Below, one piece after another: positions 48,302 to 56,072 of a stretch of DNA of 64,000 nt. The notes below the pieces were generated by a model that was given only the letters and a program-made list of their open reading frames with translations, had not been told where the DNA came from and made no database searches. Position 1 is the first letter of the stretch, and every line of letters begins with the position of its first letter. Where the stretch lies: positions 3,782,001 through 3,846,000 of the forward strand of contig NZ_CP061281.1 in NCBI RefSeq assembly GCF_014621695.1. Reading direction: 5' to 3'. This stretch comes from Streptomyces xanthii. GTDB taxonomy: Bacteria > Actinomycetota > Actinomycetes > Streptomycetales > Streptomycetaceae. The translations under genes were made by a program, and so were the position numbers.

Positions 48302-48719
48302 TCTTCCATTTGAGGATCTTGTCGAAGCTGACGACGGCGCCGCCGTGGCCCGGCCGGTTCACGAAGTCCACGTGGTCGGAGAGTTCCTCGATGAGGCACA
48401 GGCCGCGGCCGTTCTCCGCGTGCGTGCTCGGCGCGCGCCCGCGCACGGCCGGGAAGCCGGGTCCGGAGTCGGCGACCTCGATGCGACAGCGCTCGCCCTC
48501 CAGATACGCCGTCACCTCGTACCCGCCCGCGGTGCCGCCCGTTCCGGACGCGCCGCCGTGCTCCACCGCGTTCGCGCACGCCTCGCTGAGGGCGACCGAC
48601 AGGTCGTAGGAGATGTCGGGGTCGACGCCGGCCGTCTCCATGGCGCCCAGGAGGAGGCGTCGGGCGAGCGGGACACTCGCCGCTTCGCGGCGCAGACGGA
48701 GGGACCACCAGATGCTCAT
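48276..48719 (-). CDS. RsbW/SpoIIAB-like ATP-binding anti-sigma or kinase protein
   Basis: GHKL ATPase of 147 residues, shorter and closer to the family core than the protein at 41261. Motifs: VALSEACANAVEHGG (N box with Glu and Asn), IEVADSGPGFP (G1) and ENGRGLCLIEELSDHVDF (G2). ATG at 48719 follows GGGAGGCGGGAGC, giving MSIWWSLRL. The last residues DAPLVAV overlap the terminator hairpin of pepP. It has no neighbouring STAS or sigma gene, so its partner is unknown. Its role, by family, is to bind or phosphorylate partners in a partner-switching system, possibly with the phosphatase encoded 1.6 kb upstream. Confidence 0.87.
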   Translation of the reverse strand: MSIWWSLRLRREAASVPLARRLLLGAMETAGVDPDISYDLSVALSEACANAVEHGGASGTGGTAGGYEVTAYLEGERCRIEVADSGPGFPAVRGRAPSTHAENGRGLCLIEELSDHVDFVNRPGHGGAVVSFDKILKWKKDAPLVAV

Positions 48720-48934
48720 GCTCCCGCCTCCCGGCCGCGGCTCGACATACCGATACGTATTGCCGTCACCGCCCGCGCGCAATCGCGCGGTTGACGTGAT
48801 ACCGCCCATATGGCGGATGCGAGCCGTACTGTCCCCGTTGTAAAGGAGATCTCCAGGGAGATCGACGGGAGATTTCCGGACCTTGCGGACCTGCCGCACC
48901 GCGCCGAGGGGCCCAGTGCGATGATGAGGCCGCC

Positions 48935-49726
48935 ATGTCTGCCCCCCACCCGCGCCAGGCGCGCAGCGCGGCCGGTCTCCGGCTGCTCAGGGCCGCGGTG
49001 TTCGCCGCGGTCTGCGTCGTGCTGTCCGCGGCGGGGCACGTCCTCGGGTCCACCGCCACCGTCCCCCTGTGGACGCTCTCGCTGGGCTTCCTGACCGTCT
49101 TCTGCGCCGCCCTGCCCCTCGCGGGCCGCGAGCGCGCGCTGCCGGGCATCGCCGCGCTCCTGGGCGTCGGCCAGATCGGCCTCCACACGCTCTTCGGGGT
49201 CGGCCAGCAGCACGGCACGATGGTGATGGGCGGCGCCGAACCGTCCGTGGTCGAGCGGGCCGCACGGCTGATGTGCGGGGCGGGCGCCTCGGCGCTCAGC
49301 CCGGTCCAGGCGCAGCGGATCCTCGACGACGCCGGGGTGCCGAGCGGCGAGGCGCAGCACCACATGACCGGCGCGGCCGGCGCCATGGCGCTGATGCCGT
49401 CGCTGCCGATGCTGCTCGGGCACCTGCTCGCCGCGGCCGGCGCCGGCTGGCTGCTGCGCCGCGGCGACCTCGCCCTGAGCGGCGCCCTGCGGCTCTCCCG
49501 GGCCTCGGCGCAGTCGGTCGCCGAGGGGGCGTTCGTACGGTCCCTGCGGGCGGCGCTCGCCCTCGTCCGCGTCCTGCGCGCGGGTCTCGGGGAGGTTCCC
49601 GCGGGGCTCGGGTGCGCGCCGCGTGCCGGGTTCCCGGCGCCGCCGCGGCTGCGGGCCGTCGTCCTCCAGCACTCGGTGAGCCGGCGCGGGCCACCCGCCG
49701 AGGACGCGTTCCTTCTCGCTGCCTGA
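48935..49726 (+). CDS. Integral membrane protein at the head of the copper operon
   Basis: A 263-residue protein with about five hydrophobic segments (LLRAAVFAAVCVVLSAAGHVLG; VPLWTLSLGFLTVFCAALPLAG; IAALLGVGQIGLHTLFGVG; MALMPSLPMLLGHLLAAAGAGWLL). A His/Met-containing loop (FGVGQQHGTMVMGG and EAQHHMTGAAGAMALMPS) might bind copper. I do not recognise a named family, though proteins like this precede ycnI-type genes in Streptomyces. The C-terminus (residues 165-263) is cytoplasmic and Arg-rich. ATG at 48935 follows GATGAGG. Context, not motif, argues for a role in copper or metal handling with the following five genes; it lies 147 bp before the YcnI gene. Confidence 0.75.
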   Translation: MSAPHPRQARSAAGLRLLRAAVFAAVCVVLSAAGHVLGSTATVPLWTLSLGFLTVFCAALPLAGRERALPGIAALLGVGQIGLHTLFGVGQQHGTMVMGGAEPSVVERAARLMCGAGASALSPVQAQRILDDAGVPSGEAQHHMTGAAGAMALMPSLPMLLGHLLAAAGAGWLLRRGDLALSGALRLSRASAQSVAEGAFVRSLRAALALVRVLRAGLGEVPAGLGCAPRAGFPAPPRLRAVVLQHSVSRRGPPAEDAFLLAA

Positions 49727-49873
49727 CACGGCATCCGTACTCCACCTCCACCGCGCGACGCGAGGGGTGAGGCGTGCTGCCGTGCGGCACGCGCGCGTGC
49801 CCGTGTCCGGGTGCGCTCCTCATCCTCCGGAGGGCCCCTGAGGGGTCCCGCTGAACGTGGAGTTCTCATCGTC

Positions 49874-50617
49874 ATGAAGAAGATGTCCCGCGCCGCTCTC
49901 GTCGGTGCCGCCGCCGTCTCCTCCGTCGCCCTGCTGTCCGCCCCGGCCTTCGCGCACGTGTCCGTGCAGCCGGAGGGCCCGGCCGCCAAGGGCGGTTACG
50001 CCGTGGTCGACTTCAAGGTCCCGAACGAGCGCGACGACTCCTCGACGGTCAAGCTCGAGGTCTCCTTCCCGACCGACCACCCGCTCGCCTCGGTGATGCC
50101 CGAGCCGGTGCCGGGCTGGGAGGCGAAGGTCACGAAGTCGAAGCTGGACAAGCCGCTGGAGATGCACGGCCGGAAGATCAGCGAGGTCGTCTCCAAGGTC
50201 ACCTGGACCGCGACCGGTTCGGGTGACGACAAGGGTGTCCGGCCCGGCTACTTCCAGAAGTTCCCGGTCTCCATCGGCCAGCTGCCGACCGACACCGACC
50301 AGCTCGTGTTCAAGGCCCTCCAGACGTACGACGACAAGGAGGTCGTGCGCTGGATCGAGGCCCCGCAGGAGGGCCAGGAGGAGCCGGAGAGCCCGGCGCC
50401 GGTCCTCGCCCTGACGGCCGCCGAGGAGGACGGCCACGGGGCCGCGGGCGCCGCCGCCAAGGACGACAAGAAGCAGGCCTCGGCCTCCACCGAGGCCGCT
50501 TCCGACAGCTCCACCAGCGACACCACCGCCCGCACGCTCGGCATCGTCGGCATCCTCGTCGGCGCCGCCGGTGTGGCGTTCGGCGTCCTGGCGGGCCGTC
50601 GGCGTACCAACAACTGA
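49874..50617 (+). CDS. YcnI-family (DUF1775) copper-binding membrane protein
   Basis: A 247-residue exported protein. After the signal peptide (SRAALVGAAAVSSVALLSAPAFA), the mature N-terminus is HVSVQPEG; in B. subtilis YcnI this His with a nearby Trp forms a mono-histidine copper site. The DUF1775 beta-sandwich contains YAVVDFKVPNERDDSSTVKLEV, MPEPVPGWEAKVTKSKLDKP and VSKVTWTATGSGDDKGVRPGYFQKF. A disordered Ala/Glu/Ser spacer (about 180-215) leads to a C-terminal transmembrane anchor (ARTLGIVGILVGAAGVAFGVLAG). ATG at 49874 is used; a second ATG three codons later is possible. It stands 78 bp before the sco gene with a hairpin between. It should bind Cu(II) outside the cell and pass it to partners encoded next. 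Confidence 0.88.
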   Translation: MKKMSRAALVGAAAVSSVALLSAPAFAHVSVQPEGPAAKGGYAVVDFKVPNERDDSSTVKLEVSFPTDHPLASVMPEPVPGWEAKVTKSKLDKPLEMHGRKISEVVSKVTWTATGSGDDKGVRPGYFQKFPVSIGQLPTDTDQLVFKALQTYDDKEVVRWIEAPQEGQEEPESPAPVLALTAAEEDGHGAAGAAAKDDKKQASASTEAASDSSTSDTTARTLGIVGILVGAAGVAFGVLAGRRRTNN

Positions 50618-50630
50618 GCCACCCTCGGTT

Positions 50631-50665
50631 CCGCGCCGGGGTCGCGGTGGGCGACCCCGGCGCGG
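50631..50665 (+). terminator. Hairpin between ycnI and sco genes
   Basis: CCGCGCCGGGGTCGC (50631-50645), loop GGTGG, GCGACCCCGGCGCGG (50651-50665): perfect 15-bp stem in the 78-bp gap. It could end the ycnI message or attenuate expression of the downstream sco-ecuC-copCD-dtpA genes. Confidence 0.65.
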
Positions 50666-50695
50666 GCCGGACCCTCACCTACGGGACGTTTTTCT

Positions 50696-51403
50696 ATGCG
50701 CAACACCATGAAGAAGACGAGCAAGCAGTCGCGCGACAAGAAGGCGGGCAGGAAGACGCTGTTCGCCGCCGCCGGACTGGTCACGGCGGCCGCCTTCACG
50801 CTCTCCGCGTGCGGCACCGGCAGCGACGACAGCGCGAAGCCGGTCACCGAGGTGTCGACCGAGGCCGGTTCGCAGAAGGCCGCGACGGTGCTCGACAAGC
50901 CCTTCGAGAAGCCGGACCTGGTCCTCACGGACACCCACGGCAAGAAGTTCGACCTGCGCGAGCGGACCAAGGGCAGGCCGACGCTGATCTACTTCGGCTA
51001 CACCCACTGCCCGGACGTCTGCCCGCTGACGATGAGCAACATCGCCGTCGCCAAGAAGGCCCTGCCCAAGTCCGAGCAGGACAAGCTCCAGGTCGTCTTC
51101 GTCACGACCGACCCGGACCGTGACACCCCGGCCGTGCTCGGCAAGTGGCTCAAGGCGCAGGACGCCGACTTCATCGGCCTGACCGGTGACTTCGCCACCA
51201 TCCAGGGCGGCGCCCGCACCATCGGCATCTCCATCGAGCCGACCCAGAAGGACAAGAACGGCAAGCTCGTGTCGATGCACGGCACGCAGGTCATCGCCTT
51301 CTCGCCGAAGACCGACGCCGGTTACGTCCTGTACGGCGAGGACGCCACGGTGGACGACTACACCAAGGACCTCCCGAAGATCGTCAAGGGGGCCAAGCCG
51401 TGA
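50696..51403 (+). CDS. sco: Sco1/SenC-family copper chaperone lipoprotein
   Basis: A 235-residue lipoprotein: the signal segment ends in the lipobox LSAC, so it is attached to the outer face of the membrane. The thioredoxin-like fold contains the copper-binding CxxxC motif in YFGYTHCPDVCPLTMSNIAVA and the distal His in VSMHGTQVIAFSP. In Streptomyces lividans the orthologue (operon Sco-ECuC-CopCD-DtpA) delivers copper to cytochrome c oxidase and is needed for hyphal development. Its stop overlaps the next GTG start by four bases, so it is translationally coupled to the PCuAC gene. ATG at 50696; an ATG four codons in is possible. Confidence 0.93.
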   Translation: MRNTMKKTSKQSRDKKAGRKTLFAAAGLVTAAAFTLSACGTGSDDSAKPVTEVSTEAGSQKAATVLDKPFEKPDLVLTDTHGKKFDLRERTKGRPTLIYFGYTHCPDVCPLTMSNIAVAKKALPKSEQDKLQVVFVTTDPDRDTPAVLGKWLKAQDADFIGLTGDFATIQGGARTIGISIEPTQKDKNGKLVSMHGTQVIAFSPKTDAGYVLYGEDATVDDYTKDLPKIVKGAKP

Positions 51404-51873
51404 CCCGCGTACGGACCCCGCTCGCGTTCGGCGCCGTGACGCTGGCGGCGGCCCTCGCGCTCACCGCCTGCGGCTCCGGTGACGGGGGCGGGGACGCGCC
51501 GGACGTGAAGGTCGAGGGCGCGTTCATCCCCGAGCCCGCCTCCGGCGACATGGCGGCCGGCTTCTTCGTCGTCCACAACGGCGGCGCGGCCGACACCCTG
51601 GAGTCCGTCAGCAGCGAGATCGCCGGCCAGGTCACCCTGCACACGACCAAGGACGGCGTGATGAAGGAGCAGGAGTCGTTCGCGGTGCCCGCGAACGGCG
51701 AGCTGGACTTCGAGCGCGGCGCCGACCACCTCATGTTCGAGAACCTGAAGCGGAAGCCGAAGGAGGGCGACAAGGTGGCCGTGGAGCTGCACTTCGCCGA
51801 GTCCGGCACCGTCAAGGTCGACTTCCCGGTGAAGGCCGCCACCTACAACCCGACGTCGCACGCGTCTCATTGA
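51400..51873 (+). CDS. ecuC: PCu(A)C-type extracellular copper chaperone (ECuC-like)
   Basis: A 157-residue lipoprotein with lipobox LTAC after a short hydrophobic signal. The cupredoxin-like domain carries the copper ligands of the family: His in VTLHTTKDGVMKEQ together with Met (10 residues on), and the HxM pair in GADHLMFENLKRK. The last residues HASH add further His. In S. lividans ECuC binds Cu(I) and transfers it to Sco. The GTG start overlaps the sco stop by GTGA, and the CopCD gene begins 14 bp after its stop, so all are coexpressed. Confidence 0.92.
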   Translation: MTRVRTPLAFGAVTLAAALALTACGSGDGGGDAPDVKVEGAFIPEPASGDMAAGFFVVHNGGAADTLESVSSEIAGQVTLHTTKDGVMKEQESFAVPANGELDFERGADHLMFENLKRKPKEGDKVAVELHFAESGTVKVDFPVKAATYNPTSHASH

Positions 51874-51887
51874 GGGGCTGACCGCAC

Positions 51888-53813
51888 GTGAAGACCATCG
51901 CTCCCCGTTTCCGGCACCTGGTGCTGCTGTTCCTCGCCGTCACCGGCGCGCTCCTGGCCGGTGCCGCTCCCGTGTCCGCGCACGCCGCGCTGACCGGCAG
52001 CGATCCCCAGCAGGGAGCGGTGGTCGAGACGGCACCGAAGCGGGTGACGCTCACCTTCTCCGAGACCGTCGCCCTGTCGGACGACTCGCTGCGCGTGCTC
52101 GACCCCGCGGGCAAGCGCGTCGACGACGGCAAGGCGCGCGGCGCCGGCGGCACCAAGTACGCCGTGGGGCTGCACTCCGGCCTGCCGGACGGCACGTTCA
52201 CCGTCGCCTACCAGGTCGTGTCGGCCGACAGCCATCCCGTCTCGGGCGCCTTCACGTTCTCGATCGGCGCCCCCTCCAAGACCTCCGCGGTGCTGACCGA
52301 CCAGAACGCGGGCGGCGGCGTCGTGGGCGCCCTCTACGGCGTCACGCGCTACCTCTCCTACGCGGGCTACGTGCTCCTCGTGGGCGGCGCCGTGTTCGTG
52401 CTGGCCTGCTGGCCGCGCGGCGCCGGGATCAAGCCGGTGCAGCGCGTCGTCGTGGCGGGCTGGACCGCGCTGACCGCCTCCACCATCGCCATGCTGCTGA
52501 TGCGCGGCGCCTACACCGGCTCCGGGAAGCTCGGCGACGTCTTCGACATGACGCTGCTCGGACAGGTCCTCCAGACGAAGACCGGCGCGGCGCTCACCTC
52601 CCGGCTGCTGCTGCTCGCCGCGGCCGCGCTCTTCATCGCCGTGCTCTTCGGCGCCTATGTGAAGCGTGCCGAGGACGGCGACAAGAAGGAGCTCAAGGAC
52701 CTCACCTTCGGGCTCGCGGTCGGCGGCGCGGTCGTCGCCGCCGGACTCGGCGCCACCTGGGCCATGGCCGAGCACGCCTCCACCGGCATCCAGACCGGCA
52801 TCGCGATGCCCGTCGACGTGCTGCACCTGCTGGCCGTCGCCACCTGGTTCGGCGGGCTGAGCGCGCTGCTCGTCGCGCTGTACCGGGCACCCTCGATCGA
52901 GGCCTCGGCGGTGCACCGCTTCTCCCGGGTCGCGTTCGGCAGCGTCGTCGTGCTCGCGGCGACCGGGATCTACCAGTCGTGGCGGCAGGTCGGCTCCTGG
53001 TCGGCGCTGACCGGCACCCGCTACGGTCAGCTGCTCCTGATCAAGATCGGGCTCGTGGCGCTGCTCGTAGGCATCGCCTGGATCTCCCGCCGCTGGACCG
53101 GCCGGATCGCCGAGGAAGCGGTCACGGCGAGCGTGGTCGAGCAGCGGACGGCCGGGAAGAAGGAACCGGTCGAGGTCGGGGGCGGCGCCAAGGGCACGGC
53201 GGGCACCGGTTCCGTCGAGGGCGGCGGCCGGGACGGCGAGAGTCCCGAGCGGGCCGCGCAGCTCGCCCGGCAGCGCGCCGCGATGGCCAGTGCCCGCGAG
53301 AAGCGGGTGCGCGACGCCGACCCGCAGCGCTTCGGGCTGCGCCGCTCGGTGCTCGCCGAGGCCGGTGTCGCCGTGGTCCTGCTCGTCGTCACCACGATCC
53401 TGACCAGCACCGAGCCGGGCCGTACGGAGGAGGAGGCCAAGGCCGCGGGCGCCGCCGCGCAGACGCAGGCGGGGCCGGTCTCCCTGAAGATGCCGTTCGA
53501 CACGGGCGCCGCGGACGGCAAGGGCTCGGTCCTGTTCGACGTGGACCCGGGCCGCACCGGCGACAACGACATGCACGTCTACGTGCTGCGCCCCAACGGG
53601 AAGGCCTTCGACGTCCCCGAGGTGAAGGTGTCCTTCACCCAGGAGGCGAAGAAGATCGGCCCGCTGTCCGTCGTGCCCGACCGCATCGCCACGGGACACT
53701 GGACGGCGAGCGGCGTGCAGATCCCCGTGGCCGGCGACTGGAAGATCGCGGTCACCGTGCGCACCTCCGACATCGACCAAGTGACCGTCACCAAGAACGC
53801 GAAGATCGGCTGA
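51888..53813 (+). CDS. CopC-CopD fusion copper transport protein
   Basis: A 641-residue membrane protein. A signal peptide (LVLLFLAVTGALLAGAAPVSA) precedes the CopC domain (about 31-125), whose mature N-terminus begins HAALTGSDP with the His that, with His in SADSHPVSGAF, binds Cu(II). Residues about 145-440 are CopD, with eight transmembrane helices (YLSYAGYVLLVGGAVFVLAC, GMPVDVLHLLAVATWFGGLSALLVALY and others). A cytoplasmic Gly/Arg-rich loop (440-490), a ninth helix and a final extracytoplasmic beta domain (about 530-641) follow. It probably imports copper or supplies it to the secreted enzymes. GTG start at 51888; the S. lividans homologue lies in the same operon order. Confidence 0.9.
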   Translation: MKTIAPRFRHLVLLFLAVTGALLAGAAPVSAHAALTGSDPQQGAVVETAPKRVTLTFSETVALSDDSLRVLDPAGKRVDDGKARGAGGTKYAVGLHSGLPDGTFTVAYQVVSADSHPVSGAFTFSIGAPSKTSAVLTDQNAGGGVVGALYGVTRYLSYAGYVLLVGGAVFVLACWPRGAGIKPVQRVVVAGWTALTASTIAMLLMRGAYTGSGKLGDVFDMTLLGQVLQTKTGAALTSRLLLLAAAALFIAVLFGAYVKRAEDGDKKELKDLTFGLAVGGAVVAAGLGATWAMAEHASTGIQTGIAMPVDVLHLLAVATWFGGLSALLVALYRAPSIEASAVHRFSRVAFGSVVVLAATGIYQSWRQVGSWSALTGTRYGQLLLIKIGLVALLVGIAWISRRWTGRIAEEAVTASVVEQRTAGKKEPVEVGGGAKGTAGTGSVEGGGRDGESPERAAQLARQRAAMASAREKRVRDADPQRFGLRRSVLAEAGVAVVLLVVTTILTSTEPGRTEEEAKAAGAAAQTQAGPVSLKMPFDTGAADGKGSVLFDVDPGRTGDNDMHVYVLRPNGKAFDVPEVKVSFTQEAKKIGPLSVVPDRIATGHWTASGVQIPVAGDWKIAVTVRTSDIDQVTVTKNAKIG

Positions 53814-53819
53814 ACCACC

Positions 53820-55094
53820 ATGGCTGACACCCAGAGCCGTACGGCCGCGGACACCTCCGGGCCCGGCGCCCCCGGCATCTCCCGCCGCCGTCTCATCGGC
53901 ACGGCCGGGGCGACCGGCGTCGCCCTGGGCGCCGTCGGGGCGGGCGCCGGATACGCCGTGGCCTCGGCGACCGCGCCGGAGCAGCAGACGGCACTGACCA
54001 CGCTCGGCGCGGACCGCGTGATGTTTCACGGGAAACATCAGCCGGGGATCACCACGCCGATGCAGGCCCGCGGCCATGTCGTGGCGTTCGACCTCGCGCC
54101 GGGCGCGGGGCGCAAGGAGGCGGCCGCACTGCTGCGCCGCTGGTCGGCGACGGCCGAGCGGCTGATGGCGGGGGAGCCCGCCGGAGCGGACGACACGGAC
54201 GTCGCGCGGGACGCGGGTCCGTCCTCGCTGACGGTCACCTTCGGTTTCGGGCACAGCTTCTTCGCCCGTACCGGTCTGGAGAAGCAGCGGCCGGGCGCGC
54301 TCGACCCGCTGCCGGACTTCTTCTCCGACCACCTCGACAAGGCGCGCAGCAACGGCGACCTGTGGGTGCAGATCGGTGCCAACGACTCGCTCGTCGCCTT
54401 CCACGCCCTGCGCGCGATCCAGAAGGACGCGGGCGGGGCGGCGAAGGTGCGCTGGCAGATGAACGGCTTCAACCGTTCGCCGGGCGCCACCGCGCACCCG
54501 ATGACGGCCCGGAACCTGATGGGCCAGGTCGACGGCACGAACAACCCGAAGCCGTCCGACGCCGACTTCGACAAGCGGATCTTCGTGCCCGCCTCGGGCT
54601 CCCCCGACTGGATGGCGAACGGCTCGTACGCGGTCGTGCGCCGCATCCGGATGCTGCTCGACGACTGGGAGCAGCTCGGCGCGAAGGCGCAGGAGGCGGT
54701 CATCGGGCGCCGGAAGTCGACGGGGGCGCCGCTCAGCGGCGGCTCCGAGACGACCGAGCCGGACCTGGAGAAGACCGGCCCGGGCGGCGATCTCGTCGTG
54801 CCGATCAACGCGCACGCGCGCATCAGCCGGCCGGACCAGAACGGCGGGGCCGCGATGCTGCGCCGCCCGTTCTCCTTCCACGACGGCATCGCGGCGGACG
54901 GCACTGTGGACGCGGGTCTGCTGTTCATCTGCTGGCAGGCGGATCCGCTGCGCGGCTTCGTGCCGGTGCAGCGCAAGCTCGACCGGGGCGACGCCCTGTC
55001 GGAGTTCATCCGGCACGAGTCGAGCGGCCTGTTCGCGGTGCCGGGCGGCGCTCAGAAGGGCGGATACGTGGGGCAGGAGCTGCTGGAGGGCTGA
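53820..55094 (+). CDS. dtpA: Tat-exported Dyp-type heme peroxidase DtpA
   Basis: Dye-decolourising peroxidase of 424 residues. The twin-arginine signal ISRRRLIGTAGATGVALGA is followed by a hydrophobic stretch and cleavage near ASA. The heme domain has the distal Asp motif GQVDGTNN, the proximal His in NAHARISRP and a conserved Arg in this segment. In S. lividans DtpA accepts electrons via copper-dependent GlxA turnover and is required for glycan deposition at hyphal tips. The gene is six bases after the copCD stop, so copper supply and peroxidase are linked by operon. A parS-like site (54022-54037) lies within codons for VMFHGKH. Confidence 0.93.
   Translation: MADTQSRTAADTSGPGAPGISRRRLIGTAGATGVALGAVGAGAGYAVASATAPEQQTALTTLGADRVMFHGKHQPGITTPMQARGHVVAFDLAPGAGRKEAAALLRRWSATAERLMAGEPAGADDTDVARDAGPSSLTVTFGFGHSFFARTGLEKQRPGALDPLPDFFSDHLDKARSNGDLWVQIGANDSLVAFHALRAIQKDAGGAAKVRWQMNGFNRSPGATAHPMTARNLMGQVDGTNNPKPSDADFDKRIFVPASGSPDWMANGSYAVVRRIRMLLDDWEQLGAKAQEAVIGRRKSTGAPLSGGSETTEPDLEKTGPGGDLVVPINAHARISRPDQNGGAAMLRRPFSFHDGIAADGTVDAGLLFICWQADPLRGFVPVQRKLDRGDALSEFIRHESSGLFAVPGGAQKGGYVGQELLEG
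54022..54037. promoter_or_regulatory. Near-perfect parS site inside dtpA
   Basis: TGTTTCACGGGAAACA differs from the palindrome TGTTTCACGTGAAACA at a single base (G for T at 54031). ATGTTT/AAACAT extends the symmetry to 18 bp outside the centre. Single-mismatch parS sites are known in Streptomyces. It lies in the coding sequence, which does not appear distorted by it (codons for MFHGKH). Confidence 0.75.
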
Positions 55095-55136
55095 GCTCCG
55101 GCCCTCCCCGGGGCCGGGCCGCATTAGGGTGACTGC

Positions 55137-56072
55137 ATGCCAGCCAGCTACGCGTATCTCGGCCCCGAGGGCACCTTCACCGAAGTCGCCCTGCGCACGC
55201 TCCCGGAGACGGCCACCCGGGAGCTGGTCCCCATGGTGTCGGTGCCGGCGGCGCTCGACGCCGTCCGGTCCGGTGAGGCCGAGGCCGCGTTCGTGCCGAT
55301 CGAGAACTCGGTCGAGGGCGGCATCACGACGACGCTCGACGAGCTGGTCGCGGGCGAGCCGCTGATGATCTACCGCGAGGTGCTGCTCGACATCACCTTC
55401 GCGCTGCTCGTACGGCCCGGCACGCAGCTGTCGGACATCAAGACGGTGACGGCGCACCCGGCGGCCCAGCCCCAGGTGCGCAACTGGATGAAGACCCATC
55501 TGGCGGGCGACGTGACCTGGGAGTCCGCCGCGTCGAACGCGGACGGGGCCCGGCTCGTGCAGGAGGGCCGCTTCGACGCCGCGTTCGCCGGTGTCTTCGC
55601 GGCCGAGCGCTACGGGCTGACCCCGCTGGTCACCGACATCCACGACGCGGAGAACGCGCAGACCCGGTTCGTCCTGGTGGGCAAGCCGGCCCGGCCCGCG
55701 GCGCCGACCGGGGCCGACAAGACGTCCGTGGTCATCTGGCAGAGCGACGACCACCCCGGCGGGCTGATGGAGCTGCTGCAGGAGTTCGCGATCCGCGGGG
55801 TCAACCTGGTGCTGCTGCAGTCCCGGCCGACCGGCACGGGGATCGGTGACTACTGCTTCGCGATCGACGCCGAGGGACACATCTCGGACCGCCGGGTGGC
55901 GGAGGCGCTGATGGGGCTGAAGCGGAGGTGCCCGCAGGTGCGCTACCTCGGCTCGTATCCGCGGGCGGGTGTCGCCGTCGCGGACGTTCGGACGCCGCGG
56001 GCCGGGACCTCGGACGGGGAGTTCATGGCGGCGTCGGACTGGCTGGCGCGCTGCCAGGACGGCCGCTTCTAG
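55137..56072 (+). CDS. pheA: Prephenate dehydratase
   Basis: A 311-residue enzyme that converts prephenate to phenylpyruvate in phenylalanine synthesis. The catalytic domain has YAYLGPEGTFTEVAL, VPIENSVEGGITTTLDEL, ESAASNADGARLV and DIHDAENAQTRFVLVG, with the essential Thr-Arg-Phe. A C-terminal ACT domain (SVVIWQSDDHPGGLMELLQEFAIRGVNLVLLQSRPTG) binds phenylalanine for feedback control. It is cytoplasmic. ATG at 55137 is preceded by AGGGTGACTGC. The gene starts 42 bp after dtpA and precedes the DnaA-box region and serS, the order known from other Streptomyces. Confidence 0.96.
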   Translation: MPASYAYLGPEGTFTEVALRTLPETATRELVPMVSVPAALDAVRSGEAEAAFVPIENSVEGGITTTLDELVAGEPLMIYREVLLDITFALLVRPGTQLSDIKTVTAHPAAQPQVRNWMKTHLAGDVTWESAASNADGARLVQEGRFDAAFAGVFAAERYGLTPLVTDIHDAENAQTRFVLVGKPARPAAPTGADKTSVVIWQSDDHPGGLMELLQEFAIRGVNLVLLQSRPTGTGIGDYCFAIDAEGHISDRRVAEALMGLKRRCPQVRYLGSYPRAGVAVADVRTPRAGTSDGEFMAASDWLARCQDGRF

